Part shown: piece after piece, positions 6,956 through 10,475 of the stretch | How positions within the stretch are numbered: position 1 is the stretch's first letter | Layout: each line of letters opens with the position of its first letter | Origin: Alphaproteobacteria bacterium | GTDB taxonomy: Bacteria > Pseudomonadota > Alphaproteobacteria > Rhizobiales > Devosiaceae | Assembly (NCBI GenBank): GCA_024279575.1 | Contig: JAJRRJ010000078.1 | Coordinates: 1-10,475, forward strand | DNA: 10,475 bases | Direction: 5' to 3' | Program-made: the position numbers and the translations under genes | The notes under the pieces: model-generated | What the model was told of the DNA's origin: nothing | Database searches by the model: none | Seen by the model: the letters and a program-made list of their open reading frames with translations, nothing else

Positions 6956-7183
6956 TTAGCGCATCATTTCTTCAAGCAAGGCGTTCGCCAACAACCGCGC
7001 ATCCTCCGCCTCAACGCTGGGCACCCTTATTCCAAGCCCCCTTGGTGGGGACAAACCCGGGGTGCCAAGCACTCCGGCAAGCCCTTCGTCTTCAGGGTGA
7101 AACCCATGGGCACGCAAAGCCACAACAATAACCCGCAGGACGCTGGGGTCCTGATGATGCAAAATAATTTCAAAATTTGCCAT
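6956..7183 (-). CDS. small DUF2007-like protein
   Basis: A 75-aa cytoplasmic protein without signal peptide or membrane segment. It begins MANFEIILHHQDPSVL and ends with a helix (EDARLLANALLEEMMR). The arrangement resembles DUF2007, described as a putative prokaryotic signal-transducing domain: a beta strand, a D-P-x-L helix start, a central Gly-rich stretch ending in a strand (GLGIRVPS), and a final D-A-x-L-L-A helix. The match is from recalled family pattern and is moderate. I chose ATG 7183 over the in-frame GTG at 7192 because AGG lies 8 bases upstream of the ATG. It follows sdhB after 47 bases in the same direction and probably shares its transcript. Its role is unknown; DUF2007 genes elsewhere are not specifically linked to succinate dehydrogenase as far as I know. 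Confidence 0.72.
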   Translation of the reverse strand: MANFEIILHHQDPSVLRVIVVALRAHGFHPEDEGLAGVLGTPGLSPPRGLGIRVPSVEAEDARLLANALLEEMMR

Positions 7184-7230
7184 AGCTAACACCTAGAGCA
7201 AGCCCGGGCCGTGTGCAAAAATAATTTGCC

Positions 7231-8007
7231 CTAAACCCGTCGCTCAATCATCATTTTCTTGATTTCAGCAATGGCTTTGGCCGGGTTCAGCCCCTTGGGG
7301 CAGGTGTTGGAACAATTCAAAATTGTATGACAACGATAAAGCCGGAAAGGGTCTTCCAGATTATCCAACCGCTCCCCGGTGGCCTCATCGCGACTGTCAA
7401 TCAGCCAGCGATAGGCCTGCAACAAAACCGCCGGCCCGAGATAGCGATCCCCGTTCCACCAATAGGAGGGGCACGAAGTGGCACACGAAGCACACAAAAT
7501 GCACTCATAAAGCCCATCAAGTTTTTCGCGGTCATTATGGGACTGGGGCCATTCAGTACCCGGTTGCGGCGTTGTGGTTTTCAACCACGGCTCAATGGAG
7601 CGGTGCTGTGCATAAAAATTATCAAGATCAGGCACCAGATCTTTCACCACCGGCAGATGGGGCAACGGATAGACCTTGACTGCCCCCCCGATATCATCGG
7701 CGCTTTTGGTACACGCCAACGTATTCATACCATCAATATTCATGGCGCACGAACCGCACACCCCTTCACGACACGAGCGGCGAAGGGTCAATGTGGGATC
7801 AACGTTATTTTTAATCCACAACAACCCATCAAGCACCATCGGTCCACAATCAGTGCGATCAACAAAAAAAGTATCAATGCGCGGATTATCCCCGCCATCG
7901 GGGTCATAACGATAGACCTGATATTCCTGACTGTTTTCCCCTTGCGGTTTTGGCCAGCTTTTGCCCTTGGTGGGCTGGGAGCCTTTGGGAAGTTTCAATT
8001 CAACCAT
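7231..8007 (-). CDS. sdhB: succinate dehydrogenase iron-sulfur subunit
   Basis: SdhB carries electrons from the flavin of SdhA through three iron-sulfur clusters to quinone at the inner membrane. With the ATG at 8007 it has 258 aa, the usual rhizobial length, starting MVELKLPKG; an in-frame TTG at 8019 adds four residues not seen in the family. The [2Fe-2S] ligands are C79, C84, C87 and C99. The [4Fe-4S] cluster is C169-x2-C172-x2-C175 with C179 (CILCASCATSCP) as the Cys feeding the next cluster in this ferredoxin-like fold. The [3Fe-4S] motif is C226, C232 and C236 in CHTILNCSNTCP. All ligands are present and the frame is intact. It is separated from sdhA by a small exported-protein gene and a strong hairpin, an unusual break in an operon normally ordered sdhC-D-A-B. 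Confidence 0.97.
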   Translation of the reverse strand: MVELKLPKGSQPTKGKSWPKPQGENSQEYQVYRYDPDGGDNPRIDTFFVDRTDCGPMVLDGLLWIKNNVDPTLTLRRSCREGVCGSCAMNIDGMNTLACTKSADDIGGAVKVYPLPHLPVVKDLVPDLDNFYAQHRSIEPWLKTTTPQPGTEWPQSHNDREKLDGLYECILCASCATSCPSYWWNGDRYLGPAVLLQAYRWLIDSRDEATGERLDNLEDPFRLYRCHTILNCSNTCPKGLNPAKAIAEIKKMMIERRV

Positions 8008-8042
8008 AAGAAATTTCAACCTGTCTGATCACTATTCAATTT

Positions 8043-8066
8043 GCAGCCGCCAGCAATGGCGACTGC
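8043..8066 (-). promoter_or_regulatory. strong RNA hairpin between the 89-aa gene and sdhB
   Basis: On the minus strand, GCAGTCGCCA and TGGCGGCTGC form a 10-bp stem with one G-U wobble and a TTGC loop. It ends 35 bases before the sdhB start codon and follows the stop of the 89-aa gene by about 31 bases. The bases after the stem are AAATTGAAT, not a T tract, so it is not a classic terminator; it could stabilise or process the mRNA, or adjust how much sdhB is read relative to the upstream genes. Confidence 0.4.
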
Positions 8067-8097
8067 TTTGTTTCCTGGCTTAAGCTGATTGTTTCAG

Positions 8098-8367
8098 CTA
8101 TCCGTTCAGCACACAATCAATGCTGGCGCTCCACATAAAGCGGTGTACTTCAACGCCATCGGGCACATCCAGATGATTATCATTGATAGTGGACCAGATG
8201 TTGATCTGACCATCACCATGGGCCTTCAAAAGCGCAAGCTGGCCTGCGCTCAGCTCCATGGCGCCTTTATCAATAACGCAATCGCGAAGGGTGCCAGCCA
8301 TCGCAGAACCTGATGCCGACACTACCAATCCGGCAGCCATCAGGCCAATAAGTATAGTTTTTTTCAT
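8098..8367 (-). CDS. small exported protein between sdhA and sdhB
   Basis: This 89-aa protein has a textbook signal peptide: MKK, a hydrophobic core, and a likely cleavage after SAMA at residue 24. The mature part is only about 65 residues, with two cysteines near its ends (C30 in LRDCVIDKG, C85 in SIDCVLNG), so one disulfide could close the whole chain in the periplasm. The ATG at 8367 has a strong AAGGAG ribosome binding site with 8-base spacing, better than those of its neighbours, which argues for real and efficient translation. It sits 68 bases after sdhA and 90 bases before sdhB on the same strand. I do not recognise the family. Its place suggests co-expression with succinate dehydrogenase, but a role in that complex would be speculation. 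Confidence 0.82.
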   Translation of the reverse strand: MKKTILIGLMAAGLVVSASGSAMAGTLRDCVIDKGAMELSAGQLALLKAHGDGQINIWSTINDNHLDVPDGVEVHRFMWSASIDCVLNG

Positions 8368-8435
8368 TTTTCTCTCTCCTTCTTCTTAAAATATTGCCCA
8401 CCTTGAATTAGGCCAAAGCAAACGTGCCGCAAATT

Positions 8436-10240
8436 CTAATAAACTCTTTTCTTGGGTGCGATGCGCTTCTCATCCATACCATCGCTCAAAAGCTTCGTGT
8501 GAACCGGGCGATAATCCAGCGAGACTTTCCCAGAACCATCAATTCTTGAAAGCGAGTGCTTGCGCCAGTTTTTATCGTCCCGCTCGGAAAAATCCTCGCG
8601 CGCATGGGCACCCCGGCTTTCATGCCGCGCCTCCGCACTCACCACTGTTGCCACCGCATTAGCCATCAGATTATCCAGTTCCAGCGCTTCCACCAGATCA
8701 GAATTCCAGATCATTGAACGATCGGTGACTTTAATTTCACCCAAATCATCCCAGATTTCACCCATCCTTTTAACGCCCTGCTGCAGAGTTTCTTCGGTAC
8801 GAAAACCCGCCGCATCCTCCTGCATCACCAATTGCATCCGGTCGCGCAACTGTGCCGTCGAAAATTTACCATCCGCATGACGCAGCTTATCAAACCGCGA
8901 AATAACCTTTTCAAATGCCGCGTCGTTAATTTCGGGCACCGGCCCGTCCCTGTCGATTACCTTGCCCGCCTGAATAGCCGCCGCGCGACCAAACACCACC
9001 AGATCAATTAAAGAATTGGACCCCAGCCGGTTTGCCCCGTGAACTGAGGCGCAGCCCGCCTCCCCCACAGCCATAAGGCCCGGCACAATAGCATCGGGAT
9101 TATCGCTGGTCGGGTTTAATGCCTCACCCAGATAATTGGTGGGAATTCCCCCCATATTATAGTGAGCCGTGGGGATAACCGGAATAGGTTCCTTGGTCAG
9201 ATCAACCCCGGCAAAAATCTTGGCACTTTCAGTAATACCGGGCAATCGCTCTGCTAAAACCTCAGGGTCAAGATGATCAAGGTTAAGATGAATGTGGTCC
9301 TTTTCGGACCCACTCCACGCCCCTCGCGAATTTCAAGGGTCATACACCGGCTCACCACATCTCGTGAAGCAAGATCCTTGGCGTTGGGGGCATAGCGCTC
9401 CATAAAACGCTCCCCTTCTGAATTGGTCAGATAACCGCCTTCGCCGCGCGCACCTTCCGTAATCAACACCCCGGCGCCGTAAACCCCTGTTGGGTGAAAC
9501 TGCACAAACTCCATGTCCTGAAGCGGCAACCCGGCCCGAATAACCATCCCGTTGCCATCCCCGGTGCAGGTATGGGCAGACGTGGCGCTGAAATAGGTGC
9601 GCCCATATCCCCCGGTGGCCAGCACCACGGTTTTAGCCCGGAACCGGTGGATTGTTCCATCATCCAGCTTCCAGGCCACAATGCCCTCACACACACCATC
9701 TTCGCTCATCAGCAGGTCAATGGCAAAATACTCAATGAAAAATTCTGCATTATGGCGCAGCGATTGCCCGTAAAGCGTATGCAAAATCGCATGTCCAGTC
9801 CGATCCGCCGCCGCACAGGTGCGCTGGACCGGTGGTCCGTCCCCATAATTTTGCATATGCCCGCCAAAGGGGCGCTGGTAGATTTTGCCCTCCTCAGTGC
9901 GCGAAAACGGCACCCCGTAATGTTCCAGCTCATAGACGGCCTCCGGCGCTTCGCGCGCCAGATATTCCATGGCGTCATTATCCCCCAGCCAGTCAGAACC
10001 CTTGATCGTGTCATACATATGCCACTGCCAGCTGTCTTCGCCCATATTAGAAAGCGAGGCGGCAATGCCCCCCTGTGCCGCAACTGTGTGCGAGCGGGTG
10101 GGGAAAACCTTGGTCACACAAGCAGTTTTCAAGCCCTGCTCAGCCATGCCAAGCGTGGCGCGAAGGCCCGCACCTCCAGCCCCCACCACAACCACATCAA
10201 ACTGATGGTCAACAATTGTGTATTTTTCAGACACAGACAT
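8436..10240 (-). pseudogene. sdhA: succinate dehydrogenase flavoprotein subunit, frameshifted as written
   Basis: SdhA holds covalent FAD and oxidises succinate to fumarate. The FAD-binding GAGGAG is at 20-25, and the flavin-linked His is H51 in TRSHTVAAQGG. FVQFHPTG and the ITEGARGEGG segment belong to the active site, and HYNMGG and NRLGSNSL in the second half supply substrate-binding His and Arg. The first frame ends in unrelated residues after P312-K313; the family sequence continues in another frame from DHIHLNLDHLDPEVL. One extra A in the run at plus-strand 9301-9304 restores P-K-K-D-H and gives 601 aa, the normal length. The start is ATG 10240, 4 bases after the sdhD stop with GGGGCG upstream; a TTG at 10255 is less likely. 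Every key motif is kept, so I suspect a base-call error, not a dead gene. Confidence 0.93.
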
Positions 10241-10244
10241 ACTT

Positions 10245-10475
10245 TTACGCCCCAAAACTCAACTTCAAAACCGCCATAATGCTCATGGCCGCAACTGAAA
10301 AAGCAAAAAATTTATTGCCGATTATCAATATAATTTTCAAGCCCTCGGCATGGACATAGTCTTCAATGACCACCGCCAGACCCAGAGCCATATGCCAACA
10401 TACCGAGATAATAGTCAGCACCAGTAATCCCGCTACAATCGGATTACCAAGCAGTTCCACCATTTCGGCACGCGC
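10245..10475 (-). CDS. sdhD: succinate dehydrogenase membrane anchor subunit, C-terminal part
   Basis: The frame is open to the window edge and covers 76 residues, beginning ARAEMVELLGNP; the whole protein is usually about 120-130 aa, so the first helix is missing. Two membrane helices remain, one around IVAGLLVLTIISVCWHMALG and one around FFAFSVAAMSIMAVL. The motif H-M-A-L-G-L-A-V-V-I-E-D-Y-V matches the SdhD signature, in which the His is a haem b ligand and the Asp-Tyr pair lines the quinone site. With SdhC it anchors SdhAB in the inner membrane and reduces ubiquinone. The stop codon TAA lies 4 bases before the sdhA ATG, so the two are tightly coupled. The Met at 10463 is internal, not the start. 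Confidence 0.93.
   Translation of the reverse strand, partial: ARAEMVELLGNPIVAGLLVLTIISVCWHMALGLAVVIEDYVHAEGLKIILIIGNKFFAFSVAAMSIMAVLKLSFGA

Noticed and set aside
7202..7209. GCCCGGGC palindrome downstream of sdhB as an operator
   Set aside because: A single 8-base GC palindrome with no second copy and no link to a promoter.
7327..8028. Plus-strand open frame (233 codons) antisense to sdhB
   Set aside because: It covers the sdhB gene in reverse, shows no recognisable domain, and has no ribosome binding site I can see; sdhB carries all its cluster cysteines.
9297..9307. Programmed -1 ribosomal frameshifting in sdhA
   Set aside because: The CCGAAAAGG context is not a proper slippery heptamer in the reading frame, I see no stimulating structure, and no SdhA family is known to use it; a missing base is simpler.
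9494..10279. Long plus-strand open frame (261 codons) antisense to sdhA
   Set aside because: It lies wholly opposite clear SdhA coding sequence, has low-complexity Pro/His/Arg-rich translation with no motif, and is a mirror of the minus-strand codon pattern.

Overview
This window looks like the central-carbon (TCA cycle) locus of an alphaproteobacterium, most likely of the Hyphomicrobiales (Rhizobiales). Three things point there: a succinate dehydrogenase cluster, an AFG1/ZapE ATPase, malate dehydrogenase and succinyl-CoA synthetase beta lie on one strand; the SdhA, SdhB, Mdh and SucC sequences read like rhizobial ones; and there is an Omp19-type lipoprotein with an Inh domain. The placement is inferred from recalled family patterns; no search was run.

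All genes except one lie on the minus strand, so transcription runs from high to low coordinates. First comes the sdh segment: the end of sdhD (to the window edge), sdhA, a small exported 89-aa protein, sdhB, and a 75-aa DUF2007-like protein. Next are an Omp19-like lipoprotein and zapE. Then comes a divergent lysR/aldo-keto reductase pair, the reductase being the only plus-strand gene. The last segment is mdh, sucC, and two small exported proteins, the final one cut by the window start. sucD is not in the window; if present in the usual neighbourhood, it lies beyond these two extra genes.

Functionally, SdhDAB (with SdhC outside) oxidises succinate to fumarate and reduces quinone. Mdh oxidises malate to oxaloacetate. 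SucC, with SucD, converts succinyl-CoA to succinate. ZapE is an AAA+ family ATPase commonly found next to these genes. The lysR/reductase pair has no obvious TCA role and looks inserted between zapE and mdh.

Two genes are broken as written. sdhA and zapE each lack one base in a short A run (T run on the plus strand), and adding one A restores full-length, family-typical proteins. The shared signature suggests sequencing or assembly error more than gene decay. Other points of interest are two 14-bp palindromes bracketing a perfect TATAAT between lysR and the reductase gene, three small exported proteins threaded through the TCA genes, a possible leader ORF overlapping the mdh start, and a strong hairpin just before sdhB. 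I see no CRISPR array, tRNA, rRNA, transposase or clear new defence system. No gene-free stretch exceeds 300 bases.
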